A stretch of 64,000 nucleotides of DNA from Marinomonas spartinae (GCF_016461715.1 NZ_JAEMUI010000006.1:1-64000), one strand, 5' to 3'. Counted from the first letter of the stretch, positions 41,074 through 50,657 are shown. Numbers and translations are program-made. The notes: a model not told the origin generated them from the letters alone.

Positions 41074-41101
41074 TTGATCTATTCGCTCGAAACATTATAA
41101 T
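41074..41101 (+). promoter_or_regulatory. Promoter of the toxin-antitoxin operon
   Basis: A perfect -10 TATAAT (41096-41101) follows a -35-like TTGATC (41074-41079) with a 16-base spacer. It lies about 30 bases before the antitoxin ATG. Confidence 0.6.
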
Positions 41102-41132
41102 TCTATTGTACTTCCAAATATGAGAATTGAAC

Positions 41133-41375
41133 ATGAACACATTAACAGCAAATGATGCTAAACGAAATTTTGGGGAGTTACTTATGAGTGCTCAACGAGG
41201 GCCCGTGAAGATTAGCAAGAACAACAAAGATGCTGTAGTTGTAATGTCTATCAGAGACTATGAAGAGCTTGAAGCGATGAAGGCGGAATACCTAAAACAT
41301 TGCTTTGAATCTGCCAAAGAAGACTTGGCTAAAGGCAATGTCGTTGACGGTCAAAGCTTTTTAAGTACGCTATAA
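41133..41375 (+). CDS. Phd/YefM-type antitoxin
   Basis: 80 residues: an N-terminal Phd/YefM DNA-binding half (LTANDAKRNFGELL and VVVMSIRDYEELEA) and an acidic C-terminus that would bind the toxin. The ATG at 41133 is preferred over a TTG two codons earlier. It is followed after 8 bases by the toxin gene, and would repress its own promoter. Confidence 0.85.
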   Translation: MNTLTANDAKRNFGELLMSAQRGPVKISKNNKDAVVVMSIRDYEELEAMKAEYLKHCFESAKEDLAKGNVVDGQSFLSTL

Positions 41376-41383
41376 TTATTGAT

Positions 41384-41683
41384 ATGCAGAGCAAAGAATA
41401 CAAACTGAGTAACTTGGCTCAACAACACCTACGTAAAATTAAACACTATACTATCGATAATTTTTCCGAATCGCAGTGGGAAAAATATAGAGAAACCCTA
41501 TTATCTGGTTTTCAGATGTTAGCGGATAACCCGGGATTAGGCAGAAGCTGTGATGAGATATACCTCAATGGCTTTTATTTCCCTATTGGTAAACACAATG
41601 CTTATTTCATCAAGGAGAGTGATTTCATTTTAGTCGTTGCCGTTTTAGGCCAGTCACAACTACCGCAAAATCACCTCAAATAG
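41384..41683 (+). CDS. ParE/RelE-superfamily toxin
   Basis: 99 residues. YKLSNLAQQHLRKIKHYT at the start, then SGFQMLADNPGLGRSCDE and a HNAYF segment, match the ParE-like branch of the RelE superfamily. ParE-type toxins poison gyrase; the RelE type cleave mRNA, and the target is not resolvable here. It forms a toxin-antitoxin module with the preceding gene. Confidence 0.82.
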   Translation: MQSKEYKLSNLAQQHLRKIKHYTIDNFSESQWEKYRETLLSGFQMLADNPGLGRSCDEIYLNGFYFPIGKHNAYFIKESDFILVVAVLGQSQLPQNHLK

Positions 41684-41895
41684 ACCTTAATTCATCCTAG
41701 GAATTAATACTTCTCTTTCTAGCTTTGAAATCCCCAATTCAACGCAACCCCGATGGCGTGACTATACGGCATTTCAGAGTCAATAAGAAACGTCTTTGCT
41801 CGTATAACTGGCGGAGTCAAAGCCCTTTTTTATCAAACTCATCAGAAGAGTTGAAAGCTATTAGTCAGAAAAGATGTTCGCCTCCTGAATCTACT

Positions 41896-41917
41896 GTCAG
41901 ACTAAAGTCTGACCTAC
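41896..41917 (-). repeat. REP-like palindrome with GTAG head
   Basis: On the minus strand GTAG (41917-41914) precedes GTCAGAC-TTTA-GTCTGAC, a perfect 7-base stem with a 4-base loop. A GTAG tetramer 5' of a hairpin is the layout of REP sequences handled by REP-associated tyrosine transposases. No such transposase gene is in this window. Confidence 0.5.
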
Positions 41918-42088
41918 AGAAAATCTGCATACCCAAGGCAGTTAGTTCGACGAAACGAAGTTGCGCGACTTTATGGAGTTTCATAATCAGTAAAAAAATA
42001 CCTTCTCACATATCCAAAAAACCAATCTATGCCTTACGATAAAAATCGTCTTGCTAAACCAGTATTAAACAAAATGAAGAAGACGTTT

Positions 42089-42162
42089 GGGCGAAAGCCC
42101 GATAAGAGACCTTTTGGTTACTTTTATGGTTCTGGATAAAAGTTACCCGCTCAGCAGAGCGG
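42089..42162. repeat. Cluster of three hairpins
   Basis: In 74 bases: GGGC-GAAA-GCCC (42089-42100), a GNRA-type tetraloop; GGTTACTTTTAT (42116-42127) with ATAAAAGTTACC (42136-42147), one mismatch, 8-base loop; and CCGCTC-AGCA-GAGCGG (42147-42162). The last also could terminate rluA on the minus strand, though the T run after it is broken. The middle one resembles a widespread intergenic palindrome of gammaproteobacteria, by memory only. Confidence 0.45.
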
Positions 42163-42209
42163 AATAAGCTAGTCGCTCAAAACCATTGATAAGAGGTTAG
42201 TCATCAAAT

Positions 42210-42827
42210 TTAAAAAGGACAGGGTGCTACAAAGGCTACCCAAGCCTTGGTAAACGGATGTCGAAATTCTAAGCGATAAGCATGCAATAACAAGCGAGGG
42301 TCATTTGCATACTCTGGGTCGTAGAATTCGTCGCCGATGATCGAGTGCCCTAGGCTTTGCATATGGACGCGCAATTGGTGAGAACGGCCGGTAAAAGGCA
42401 CGAGTCGAACGCGAGTCGTGTTATCTTCATAGGCGATTTTTTCCCAATAGGTAATGGAGTCTTTGCTCCATTCGTCGGTACAGACAATTTGTCTGGGACG
42501 GTTGGGCCAATCGCAACGTAGAGGTTTGCGTACTTCGCCTCGTTCACCAAGAAGATGACCGCGCAGCATCGCGCGGTATTCCTTTTTAACGTCCCGTTCG
42601 CGAAAGTGGGCGTACATTCGCTTTTGGCATTCGTGAGTTTTAGCGACCAGAATTAAGCCAGAAGTGGCTTCGTCTAAGCGGTGAATAGCGAAGGCTTCGC
42701 CAAACTGCAACGCGGCTCTATGTAATATAGAGTCTAGCTTATCTGGGCCCCGACCGGGCACAGATAAGCAGTTAGCAGGTTTGTTGATGACGGCGAACCA
42801 ATCGTCTTCGTAGAGTATCTCTAACAC
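42210..42827 (-). CDS. rluA: Pseudouridine synthase RluA
   Basis: 205 residues. HRLDEATSGLILVAK carries the catalytic Asp of the RluA family, and CDWPNRPRQIVC, GRSHQLRVHMQSLGH and LLLHAYRLEF match RluA itself, the dual enzyme for 23S rRNA U746 and tRNA U32. Start is GTG at 42827, 6 bases after the rapA stop. The rapA-rluA pairing is conserved in E. coli. Confidence 0.92.
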   Translation of the reverse strand: MLEILYEDDWFAVINKPANCLSVPGRGPDKLDSILHRAALQFGEAFAIHRLDEATSGLILVAKTHECQKRMYAHFRERDVKKEYRAMLRGHLLGERGEVRKPLRCDWPNRPRQIVCTDEWSKDSITYWEKIAYEDNTTRVRLVPFTGRSHQLRVHMQSLGHSIIGDEFYDPEYANDPRLLLHAYRLEFRHPFTKAWVAFVAPCPF

Positions 42828-42833
42828 AGACGA

Positions 42834-45659
42834 TTATTCCGGTTTGGTGGTCAAGATGATACGAATAGCATCCAAGCGGATTTGATGCTCGTCGATACGA
42901 GTCAAACCTTCTTGCATATTCGTTTCAAGACGCTGGATGTCGTCTTCTGTGATGGCATCATTAAAGGCTTTTAGCTCGCTCAAGCGCTCGATTTCATTTT
43001 GGCAGCGGTGTTGGTAAGAGGTTTTCGCTGCTTGAACAATAGGGCGCGCCTGATCTTGTGCATTGAGCTGATGAGCCTGTAGCACTTCAATCAGGTTGGA
43101 ACGAAGCGCTGCTACCCATTGTTCGGCGACACGATTGGGGACGCCTTTGAGTTTTTCTGCCCATTTATCAGCAGTAAACTGTTGATGCAGGAATTTTCCA
43201 TTAGAATCGGATAATTGCCACATAGGTGTCATGGGGAGCGATTGCGCGAGTTTCAGGCGTGGATGAGCTGTTGCTTCAATGACGAACATACTTTCTACCA
43301 ACACCGTGCCTTCTGGTAGGGCGGCGATAGGTAAGATGGCAGACGTCAGTTTGCCAGAATCAAAGCCTTGTACTTCATCCATTAGCATGGTGATTAGAGG
43401 ATGCTCCCAGGTGGCAAAGGCGACATCTTCACGCTGGCTTGCTTGACGACGGTTTAACATGAGCATTTTGCCTTCCTCTTCGATGCCTGGTAGGGCTTCT
43501 AGCATCATGTCGGTGGAGGGGCGAATAAACCAAGCGCTTTCATCTGGGTCACTGTTGATGCATTCCGCATGAATATTAAAGGCATGGGTTACATCTTCAA
43601 TATAGTGATGCAGGCCGTGAATTGCTTGCTCGTTGATCTGTTGGATCAAAGCACGAGCTTGTTCTGGGCGACACGAGCTCATTTCTAATAGGCGATTACG
43701 ACCTTCTTCCATTTGCCGTAATAGCGCTTCATGGTAGACCTTGGCTTCGTCCAGTAAGCTGAGATCGTCGTCTTCTCCTCGTAGGTAAGCGTGCAGCGTT
43801 TCACGGAAGGCTTCTTCTACTTTATCGCCAGCACTTGTTGTGCGACAAAAAGCATTGAGAGCGTTATGGAACCAATGGAATAAGCGTTCCTGAACGCTAT
43901 TGGACAGGTAAGGGACGTGGATTTGCACGTCATGAAGTTGCCCAAGACGGTCCAAGCGACCAATTCGCTGTTCTAACAAGTCGGGGTGTTCTGGCAAATC
44001 GTACATGACGATGTGATGGCTAAATTGGAAGTTACGGCCTTCAGACCCAATTTCTGAACAGACAAGAATTTGTGCGCCTTCTTCATCCGCAAAATACGCC
44101 GCTGCGCGATCACGGTGGATCAGTGGCATCTGTTCGTGGAAATCGGCACTTTGGAAGCCAGCAAAGGTGAGCTGATCATTTAGCCATTGGGCCATATCAG
44201 CCGTATGACAAATCACCAGAATTTTATCGGCCTGACATTCTAGGAATTCTTTTAGCCAAACCCAGCGTGGGTCGAGTTCCCAGAGTCCGTCTTGCACATC
44301 GGTCTCGGGTTGAACATGGTGGTTGGCAGAAGCAAAGTGCTCGTTGTTTTCGAGCGGATAAGCGTGTAGGTAACGGTTTGGAAAGCCGCCCACAGCAGCC
44401 CGTGTGTTGCGAAACATTTCGCGGCCCGTGCCATGACGGTCAATCAGCCAGCTAATGGCTTCTTGTGCCCCACTCATGCGTACTTCACCACTTTTGTCTA
44501 GATTGGCAAACCACTCTTTCGATTTAACCTGATCTAAATAGGGGGCGAAGGCGTTATCCCAGTCTATCGATAGATCGCTGTTTTCTTCTTCCGTTAGAGG
44601 TAACAACATTTCAGCCAGCTCGGCCGCTTGTTTAAACTCTTTTTGCTGAGCTTGGTACTGTTCAAAATTATGGTAACGATCTGCGTCCAATAACTGCAAA
44701 CGAGAAAAGTGTTCACGCTCACCAGTTTGTTCTGGCGTAGCACTTAGCAGCAGTAGGGATTCTGTTTTTGCCGCGAGACGGGCAACCACTTGGTAGCTAA
44801 TACTGGGTGTTTCTGGGTGCCAAGCCAAGTGGTGAGCTTCGTCGACAATCACCATATCCCATTCTGCTTCCAGCATGTGTTGTGTAGCATGGGGATGTTG
44901 GCTGGCCCAATCAATTGGGGCGATAACAAAGGGTTGCTGCTCAAATGGATTGTCATCGCCTTCCATGAAGTCTTCGTAGACGGCTTCACTGATCAAACTA
45001 AAAGGTTGATGAAAGCGGCGCAGCATTTCGACCAACCATTGGTGTTGTAAGTTGGTGGGGGTCAAAATTAAGGCGCGTTTGCAAAGGCCATTTAATAAGC
45101 GCTGATGTAAAATTAACCCGGCCTCTAGGGTTTTCCCCATACCGACTTCATCACACAACAAAGCGCGTGCTTTTGGGCGATTGGCAATATCGTGTGCTAG
45201 GTAAATCTGGTGTGGTAGCAACTCGGCTTTCAACCCCATCAAACCTCTTACAGGAGAGGCGGCATTGTCGGCTTGGTGCTCCAGTGTATGGCGGCGTAGG
45301 TCGAACCACATACGGCGTGCTGGAGAAAGAGACAAGATGTAATCCAGCTCATTTTTGTCGTTACGTGGAAATTGGATGACAGACTCTTCTAACCAGTCAT
45401 CGTCGTTGCTGATACGATACTCCACCAGTCCATCGATCTCTTCTACTTCCAATATCGTGAAGGTTTCATCCTGAAAAGAAAGTTGATCTCCAGGGGTTAA
45501 AGTGCGGCGCACAAGACTGGTTTGGTCATTTGAGTATTGGCGATCTGTTTCCGCATCGGGAAAGTGCAATACAAAGGATTTACTTTGTTTTTCTGTGATC
45601 ATGCCGACGCCTAGATCAGGTTCGTTGCGGCTACTCCATCTTTGTCCCGTTTTGTACAT
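42834..45659 (-). CDS. rapA: RNA polymerase-associated helicase RapA
   Basis: An SWI2/SNF2-type ATPase that recycles stalled RNA polymerase. 941 residues: N-terminal Tudor-like domains, motif I DEVGMGKTLEAG, motif II DEAH, motif III SATP, and motif VI QRIGRLDRLGQ. The start is the ATG at 45659, giving MYKTGQRW, which aligns with E. coli MPFTLGQRW; it has AGAG upstream and follows yigZ by 2 bases. A longer in-frame start overlapping yigZ is rejected. Confidence 0.95.
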   Translation of the reverse strand: MYKTGQRWSSRNEPDLGVGMITEKQSKSFVLHFPDAETDRQYSNDQTSLVRRTLTPGDQLSFQDETFTILEVEEIDGLVEYRISNDDDWLEESVIQFPRNDKNELDYILSLSPARRMWFDLRRHTLEHQADNAASPVRGLMGLKAELLPHQIYLAHDIANRPKARALLCDEVGMGKTLEAGLILHQRLLNGLCKRALILTPTNLQHQWLVEMLRRFHQPFSLISEAVYEDFMEGDDNPFEQQPFVIAPIDWASQHPHATQHMLEAEWDMVIVDEAHHLAWHPETPSISYQVVARLAAKTESLLLLSATPEQTGEREHFSRLQLLDADRYHNFEQYQAQQKEFKQAAELAEMLLPLTEEENSDLSIDWDNAFAPYLDQVKSKEWFANLDKSGEVRMSGAQEAISWLIDRHGTGREMFRNTRAAVGGFPNRYLHAYPLENNEHFASANHHVQPETDVQDGLWELDPRWVWLKEFLECQADKILVICHTADMAQWLNDQLTFAGFQSADFHEQMPLIHRDRAAAYFADEEGAQILVCSEIGSEGRNFQFSHHIVMYDLPEHPDLLEQRIGRLDRLGQLHDVQIHVPYLSNSVQERLFHWFHNALNAFCRTTSAGDKVEEAFRETLHAYLRGEDDDLSLLDEAKVYHEALLRQMEEGRNRLLEMSSCRPEQARALIQQINEQAIHGLHHYIEDVTHAFNIHAECINSDPDESAWFIRPSTDMMLEALPGIEEEGKMLMLNRRQASQREDVAFATWEHPLITMLMDEVQGFDSGKLTSAILPIAALPEGTVLVESMFVIEATAHPRLKLAQSLPMTPMWQLSDSNGKFLHQQFTADKWAEKLKGVPNRVAEQWVAALRSNLIEVLQAHQLNAQDQARPIVQAAKTSYQHRCQNEIERLSELKAFNDAITEDDIQRLETNMQEGLTRIDEHQIRLDAIRIILTTKPE

Positions 45660-45661
45660 AG

Positions 45662-46279
45662 TTACTCTTTGTCCGATTCGATTAATGTTAGGCTGCCTTG
45701 GCATAAATTTGTCAGCGTTTGCTTTTGTTCAGGCCAAGTTCGTTCAATAACGGCGAGGTCCATGACAATATTGTCACTAAACGTTTTGTTGTTTATCTCG
45801 ATATCACTTTGTTCTAACCAGTATTCAACCTTGCCCAGTAAAGGGTAGGAGATAACTAATTGCACAGGTGAACGTGGATAAATGTTTTCGTGTTCTGTTT
45901 GGCTGAGCGCCTCTTGTACTGCTTGGCTATATGCTCGCACAAGGCCACCAGCACCCAATTTAATGCCACCAAAATAGCGAGTGACGACAACGGTGGTTTC
46001 ACCAAAATTTGAGTGTTGTAAGACGTTTAACATGGGTTTACCCGCTGTGCCCTTAGGTTCGCCATCGTCACTTTGATCCCAAAGGTGTACGTTGTTTGGG
46101 GCACCTGCCACAAACGCCCAACAATGATGGTTGGCATCTGGGTAGCGCTGGCGTATTGCATCAAGAAAGGTTTTTGCCGCTTCACGACCTTTGGTTCGGC
46201 TGACCGTGGTGATAAACAGGCTATTTTTAATTTCAAGATCAAAGCGTTGTATGTGTGTTGGGCTTAAGTAGTAATCCAT
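45662..46279 (-). CDS. yigZ: YigZ/IMPACT-family protein
   Basis: 205 residues. SDDGEPKGTAGKPML and TRYFGGIKLGAGGLVRAY are the signature of the UPF0029/IMPACT family (YigZ in E. coli). Function in translation control is inferred from eukaryotic IMPACT. First gene of yigZ-rapA-rluA, and divergent from rmuC. Confidence 0.92.
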   Translation of the reverse strand: MDYYLSPTHIQRFDLEIKNSLFITTVSRTKGREAAKTFLDAIRQRYPDANHHCWAFVAGAPNNVHLWDQSDDGEPKGTAGKPMLNVLQHSNFGETTVVVTRYFGGIKLGAGGLVRAYSQAVQEALSQTEHENIYPRSPVQLVISYPLLGKVEYWLEQSDIEINNKTFSDNIVMDLAVIERTWPEQKQTLTNLCQGSLTLIESDKE

Positions 46280-46332
46280 GTAAACTGGCTTAATTCTTGT
46301 TTTCTCTATAAAAATAGTGGGTTTTATTTTCT

Positions 46333-47724
46333 ATGTCAGATTGGCTTTGGCAATCCGTTTTGGTGTTATCGGGCTTTTGCGTCGGCACCTTATTAGTTTC
46401 TTGTGTTGCAGGCTACATTGTACAGGCTATGCGTCGTCAGTGGCACCTCACTCAAGCAAAAATGCAGCAACAAAATGATGAATTAGTGCGACTTTTGGAA
46501 CAATCCAAAGATCATATTCATTATTTAGAAAAAGAATCTCTGACTTTAGAGCAGCAGTTTGCCGCGGCACAGGCGGTATGGCAGGAAAAAGAGTCTTTCT
46601 ATCGTGAGCAAAAGCGTCAGAATGAGACGGAGTTTAAGCAGTTAGCGCAAGAGATCATGACGCAGCAGGGACAATATTTAGCGAAGGAAAATGAGCGTCA
46701 ACTAGGGTCGTTATTGCAGCCTTTGGGCTCGCAGATTCAAAAGTTTCAAGAGAGTGTGGATAAGAGTTATCAAGAAGAGGCGCGGGAGCGCTTTTCATTG
46801 GTGAAAGAAATAAAAAGCTTGCAACAACTGAATCAGAAAATTAGTGATGATGCGGTCAGTTTGACGTCCGCCTTGAAAGGGCAGAATAAGTTGCAAGGTG
46901 GCTGGGGAGAGGTGATTCTTGAGCGCATCTTAGAGAAGTCTGGTCTTGAGAAAGGCCGAGAGTACGAGGTTCAAGTCTCCCTTCAGTCGGAGGTAGGGCG
47001 ACGTTTGCAACCGGATGTGGTGATTTATTTGCCTGAAGGTAAGCAAATTGTCGTGGACTCGAAGATGGTCTTAGTCAGTTACTTGGCCTATATGGAGGCG
47101 GAAACCGAGGAGGAACGCAACCGAGCACTGAAACAGCATTTAGAGGCCGTGCGTCGTCATATGAAAGAGCTAAGTGCCAAGGCGTATCATGAGTTGCCAG
47201 GTATCACCTCGTTGGATTTCGTGCTTTTGTTTATCCCGATTGAAGCGGCTTTTGGTTTAGCGTTACAAGGCGATAACGGCCTATTCAGTGAGGCGTTTGA
47301 GCATAATATTATTATCGTCGGACCATCCAACTTATTGGCCACACTTCGTACCATTCAAAATATTTGGCGCAACGAAAAACAAAGTCAGAATGCTATTGAA
47401 ATTGCTCGTCAAGCGGGAGCAATGTATGACAAGTTTGTCGGTTTTGTTCAGGATATGGACGATATCGGCGGTAAAATTGATGCACTAAATCGTAGCCATG
47501 ATTCGGCGTTGAAGAAACTCACACTGGGGCGTGGTAACTTATTGGCTCGCGCTGAAAAGTTAAAACAGATGGGGGCGAAAACAACCAAATCCTTGCCAGA
47601 AGGACATCTTAATAAAGAAGATGCTTTGCCTATAGAAGTGCCCAATGACGAGGGATTTTATGAAGAAGAGGGGTTATCGTCGATAGAGGATGATGCCACA
47701 GAGCCATCATACCGTGACCGCTGA
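46333..47724 (+). CDS. rmuC: DNA recombination protein RmuC
   Basis: 463 residues. One N-terminal membrane anchor (about 7-30), a long coiled coil (about 40-160), and the RmuC nuclease-like core with WGEVILERILEKSGL, DVVIYLPEGKQIVVDSKM and SLDFVLLFIPIEAAF. RmuC limits inversion and recombination and is linked to defence in some strains. Single gene; a hairpin lies after it. Confidence 0.93.
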   Translation: MSDWLWQSVLVLSGFCVGTLLVSCVAGYIVQAMRRQWHLTQAKMQQQNDELVRLLEQSKDHIHYLEKESLTLEQQFAAAQAVWQEKESFYREQKRQNETEFKQLAQEIMTQQGQYLAKENERQLGSLLQPLGSQIQKFQESVDKSYQEEARERFSLVKEIKSLQQLNQKISDDAVSLTSALKGQNKLQGGWGEVILERILEKSGLEKGREYEVQVSLQSEVGRRLQPDVVIYLPEGKQIVVDSKMVLVSYLAYMEAETEEERNRALKQHLEAVRRHMKELSAKAYHELPGITSLDFVLLFIPIEAAFGLALQGDNGLFSEAFEHNIIIVGPSNLLATLRTIQNIWRNEKQSQNAIEIARQAGAMYDKFVGFVQDMDDIGGKIDALNRSHDSALKKLTLGRGNLLARAEKLKQMGAKTTKSLPEGHLNKEDALPIEVPNDEGFYEEEGLSSIEDDATEPSYRDR

Positions 47725-47755
47725 ACTGGAAAGGGATAAGTAACTTTGAGTAGAA

Positions 47756-47779
47756 CTTGCTCGTGCCGTCACGAGCAAG
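47756..47779. other. Hairpin between rmuC and the CDF gene
   Basis: CTTGCTCGTG (47756-47765) and CACGAGCAAG (47770-47779) are perfect complements around CCGT. T runs on either side are weak, so it may be a poor bidirectional terminator for the convergent genes. Confidence 0.55.
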
Positions 47780-47820
47780 GTTGTCAATTTACTGGTTTTC
47801 GTTCTAAAACTTGCCTATTT

Positions 47821-48996
47821 TTATTTATCCACTTCAGGTGATTGCCATAATACCGTCACTTTGTTGCCATAAGGTGCCGATTTCATGTCTAGATAAATAG
47901 CCTGGGTAAGGTGATGAAGTTGACGCCCTTCTGGCACCTTATCGAGTAAGCCAATCAGTTCAATGTCTAGACCGTCGGCTAGATAATGCAGCTTAGTATG
48001 CTCAATATCTAGATAGTCTGTATGTTGGCGCAGTAAAAAACCTAAGTCTGCCATGATTTGATGACGAGCTGGCAAATTTAAATGGGGTGGTTTTTTATTG
48101 TCGGTATTTTGAAAACTGTCTGTTTGAACTTTATCGTCCGTATCGATATGCACCATGACATCTGCCACTTGAGGGTGAGCCTTTTTGATGGTGTAAGCAA
48201 CCAAATCCCCAAGGTAATGACCTTCGCTGACACTGGCGTAGCTTGGTACATGAATGTGCATGTCTAAGTAAATTTTACCAGCCATGGAGCGCGCTCGCAC
48301 GTCGTGTGGTGCCATGACATTCTTTAAGCTGTTTGCTGTGCCTTTTATTTGTGCGATGAGTTTAGGGTCGGGGGCCGTGTCCACTAATTCTGCGAGGTTT
48401 TCCCAAATCATCTCTACGGCCATTTTACCGATCAACAACGCCACAACGATGGAAGCGACCATGTCAGCCCAAGCATAGCCAAAAGACACACCGATTAAAC
48501 CGATTAACACCGCTACAGATGATAGGGCGTCACTGCGGCTGTGCCATGCATTGGCAATCAGTAATTTGCTTTGAATCTTTTCACCGGCATTTTTGGTGTA
48601 GTGAAAGATAATCTCTTTAATAATGATTGTGGCAAGCAGTGCGGCTAACCCGTACCAAGTAAATTCGGCCTGAGTGTGTGAAGTGATGGATTCATAGCCT
48701 ATACCAAACGCGACAATGATTAGGACGATACCAAGAAAGACGGTGGTAACGGTTTCAAAGCGTAAATGACCATATGGATGATTTTCGTCCGGACCTTGGC
48801 GTGCGTTTGATGAAGCAAAGTACACAAACACGTCTGTGACTAAGTCGGATAAAGAATGAATGCCATCGGCGATTAAGGCTTGCGACTGTGAAAAGTATCC
48901 TGCGATGATTTTGGCGATACCAAGCAGACAATCCCAGATGGCACCGATGAGTGTGACCCGTTTAGCAATGCGCTGTTCTTGCTGTAATTCTGACAT
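47821..48996 (-). CDS. Cation diffusion facilitator (FieF-like)
   Basis: 391 residues from the ATG at 48996 (MSELQQEQRIAK); GGA is 7 bases upstream, and a longer frame to 49125 is not needed. Six membrane helices with the metal-site motifs ADGIHSLSDLVTD and HSRSD. A first cytoplasmic domain is followed by extra C-terminal sequence with a second similar fold, longer than E. coli FieF (300). It exports divalent metals (Zn, Fe or Mn), specificity not resolved. Confidence 0.87.
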   Translation of the reverse strand: MSELQQEQRIAKRVTLIGAIWDCLLGIAKIIAGYFSQSQALIADGIHSLSDLVTDVFVYFASSNARQGPDENHPYGHLRFETVTTVFLGIVLIIVAFGIGYESITSHTQAEFTWYGLAALLATIIIKEIIFHYTKNAGEKIQSKLLIANAWHSRSDALSSVAVLIGLIGVSFGYAWADMVASIVVALLIGKMAVEMIWENLAELVDTAPDPKLIAQIKGTANSLKNVMAPHDVRARSMAGKIYLDMHIHVPSYASVSEGHYLGDLVAYTIKKAHPQVADVMVHIDTDDKVQTDSFQNTDNKKPPHLNLPARHQIMADLGFLLRQHTDYLDIEHTKLHYLADGLDIELIGLLDKVPEGRQLHHLTQAIYLDMKSAPYGNKVTVLWQSPEVDK

Positions 48997-49120
48997 AGAT
49001 TGTCCATATAAATCGTTTGATAAATAGACTGAGTGAATACCTTTACCCCGGTGAACACCACGGCGATTTAGTGCACTTTTTTTGCAAATAGCCATGGTGT
49101 CTAGCTTGGCGAATGTTCTC

Positions 49121-49157
49121 CCCAACCTTATCCACGAAATCTGTGGAAAAGGTTGGG
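49121..49157. other. Long hairpin containing DnaA-box-like arms
   Basis: CCCAACCTT-A-TCCAC (49121-49135) pairs with GTGGA-A-AAGGTTGGG (49143-49157), a 14-base stem with one A/A bulge and a 7-base loop, between rdgC and the CDF gene. It carries TTATCCACG on one strand and TTTTCCACA on the other, each one base off the TTATNCACA DnaA-box. No T run follows. Confidence 0.45.
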
Positions 49158-49172
49158 CAGGTCAGTAATCGT

Positions 49173-50075
49173 CTAGTCTCGCGGAATTTCAAACCATAAG
49201 CAGAATGAATCAAAAAACTCTCTCATGGTCAATGACATAAGGGAAAAATTCGCATCCATATCTGATAGTCCACCACCTTGGGAGTCGTTAAAAGCGGCCT
49301 CTTTTAAGGCATCGTCAAATTTTATCTTACGCAGTGTTAAGTCTTCGTGAAGCACGAAGCTTAATTTATCAGACCAGCGAAGGGCGAGGCTTTTAACGGC
49401 CATACCGCTTTCAAGATGGCGAGTGACATCTTCAGATAAGGGTTCTAGTGCTTTAAAGCGAATAGTGGCTTTGTCTTCTGAGCTGTCTTGAATCTCGCAT
49501 TCATCGCCTGTTTCTAGGCTGGCTGGGACGGCATTTTTTGTCAGCCACTCTGTCATTAAAGAGGCAGGTGATACTTGCGCTTGCAATGGTGTCATTGGAA
49601 AACTGCCCAAGGTCGTTTGCAAGTGTTTAAACAGTTGTTCTGTCATGCTGGCATTGGTGCTGTTGAGAACTAAAATTTTAGCTTGTAAATCAATGTAAGC
49701 CCAAATGTCTGTACGTTTAGAAAAGGCCTTGGGACGAAGGGTAAAAACCAACTCGTCTTTCATATCGGACTTTTCTTTACGACCGACTTTGCGACCTTCG
49801 ATTAATTCAATTTCTGCAACTTTGGCTTCTAATTCTTCACGAACCACGGCAGAGGGTAGAACCTTTTCTTCTTTGCCTGCACGGAATAATAAGCAACGGT
49901 CGCTGGCTAAGCTCCATTGTTCACTGTTTCGAATCAGTGGTAGCCAACCAAAGGAGAACTCTTCTTGTGATCCACATTCTTTTAACGGAAATTCAGGAAT
50001 TTTGTCGATGAGTTCATTAGTATTCAGTGATTCTGTGTCTTTTAGCTGAAATATTTGGGCGTTTTTGAACCACAT
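49173..50075 (-). CDS. rdgC: Recombination-associated protein RdgC
   Basis: 300 residues, colinear with RdgC: N-terminal MWFKNAQIFQL and the C-terminal FEIPRD-type end. RdgC forms a ring around DNA and modulates RecA filaments. GAGA 9 bases upstream; it starts 3 bases after the tdk stop, so tdk-rdgC is probably one operon. Confidence 0.94.
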   Translation of the reverse strand: MWFKNAQIFQLKDTESLNTNELIDKIPEFPLKECGSQEEFSFGWLPLIRNSEQWSLASDRCLLFRAGKEEKVLPSAVVREELEAKVAEIELIEGRKVGRKEKSDMKDELVFTLRPKAFSKRTDIWAYIDLQAKILVLNSTNASMTEQLFKHLQTTLGSFPMTPLQAQVSPASLMTEWLTKNAVPASLETGDECEIQDSSEDKATIRFKALEPLSEDVTRHLESGMAVKSLALRWSDKLSFVLHEDLTLRKIKFDDALKEAAFNDSQGGGLSDMDANFSLMSLTMREFFDSFCLWFEIPRD

Positions 50076-50078
50076 AAA

Positions 50079-50657
50079 TTAGTCTCTCACGGCTTCTTTG
50101 AAATGTTTACGGCACACAGAAAGATAGCGATCATTACCGCCAATTTCTACTTGGGCACCTTCTTTTACTGGGATGCCTTGTGCATCAAGACGAATCACCA
50201 TGGTGGCTTTACTGCCGCAATGGCAAACGGTTTTTAATTCAATCAATTTATCTGACCAAGCGAGGAGGGCTTGGCTACCTTCAAACAGCTCACCTTTGAA
50301 ATCGGTACGAATACCAAATGCGAGCACCGGAATATTGAGCTCATCGACCACATCGCTAAGAGCCTGTACTTGTTGCTTACTGAGGAACTGAGCCTCGTCG
50401 ATCAACACGCAACTCAATGGCCGCTCTTGGTGTGTGCGCTGAATCTGAGACCATAAATCAGACTCTTGATTGAACACAGCTGCGTCGGCTTGAATGCCGA
50501 TACGTGACGCAATTTGACCTTGTTCATAGCGGTCATCGATAGCGGCGGTTAATAACATGACTTGCATTCCCCGCTCTTGGTAATTGTGCGCAGATTGCAA
50601 GAGAATGGTTGATTTTCCTGCGTTCATTGCAGAATAGTAAAAATACAGCTTGGCCAT
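50079..50657 (-). CDS. tdk: Thymidine kinase
   Basis: 192 residues. P-loop AMNAGKST (about 10-17), LIDEAQFL as Walker B, GIRTDF and the zinc ribbon cysteines CHCG with C-RKH near the end define the type-II thymidine kinase. It phosphorylates thymidine in the salvage route. Confidence 0.96.
   Translation of the reverse strand: MAKLYFYYSAMNAGKSTILLQSAHNYQERGMQVMLLTAAIDDRYEQGQIASRIGIQADAAVFNQESDLWSQIQRTHQERPLSCVLIDEAQFLSKQQVQALSDVVDELNIPVLAFGIRTDFKGELFEGSQALLAWSDKLIELKTVCHCGSKATMVIRLDAQGIPVKEGAQVEIGGNDRYLSVCRKHFKEAVRD

Larger units (their letters stand above)
41684..42209. other. 526-base intergenic patch with palindromes
   Basis: No gene that I trust; a 105-residue frame at 41725-42042 starts with TTG, has no ribosome-binding site and its sequence is low in family character. 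The region holds a REP-like palindrome and three successive hairpins, listed separately, and looks like mobile-DNA debris next to the toxin-antitoxin pair. Confidence 0.55.

Noticed and set aside
41725..42042. A 105-residue open frame after the toxin gene
   Set aside because: It starts with TTG, lacks a ribosome-binding site and shows no family character; it crosses the REP-like palindrome, so it is more likely an accidental frame.
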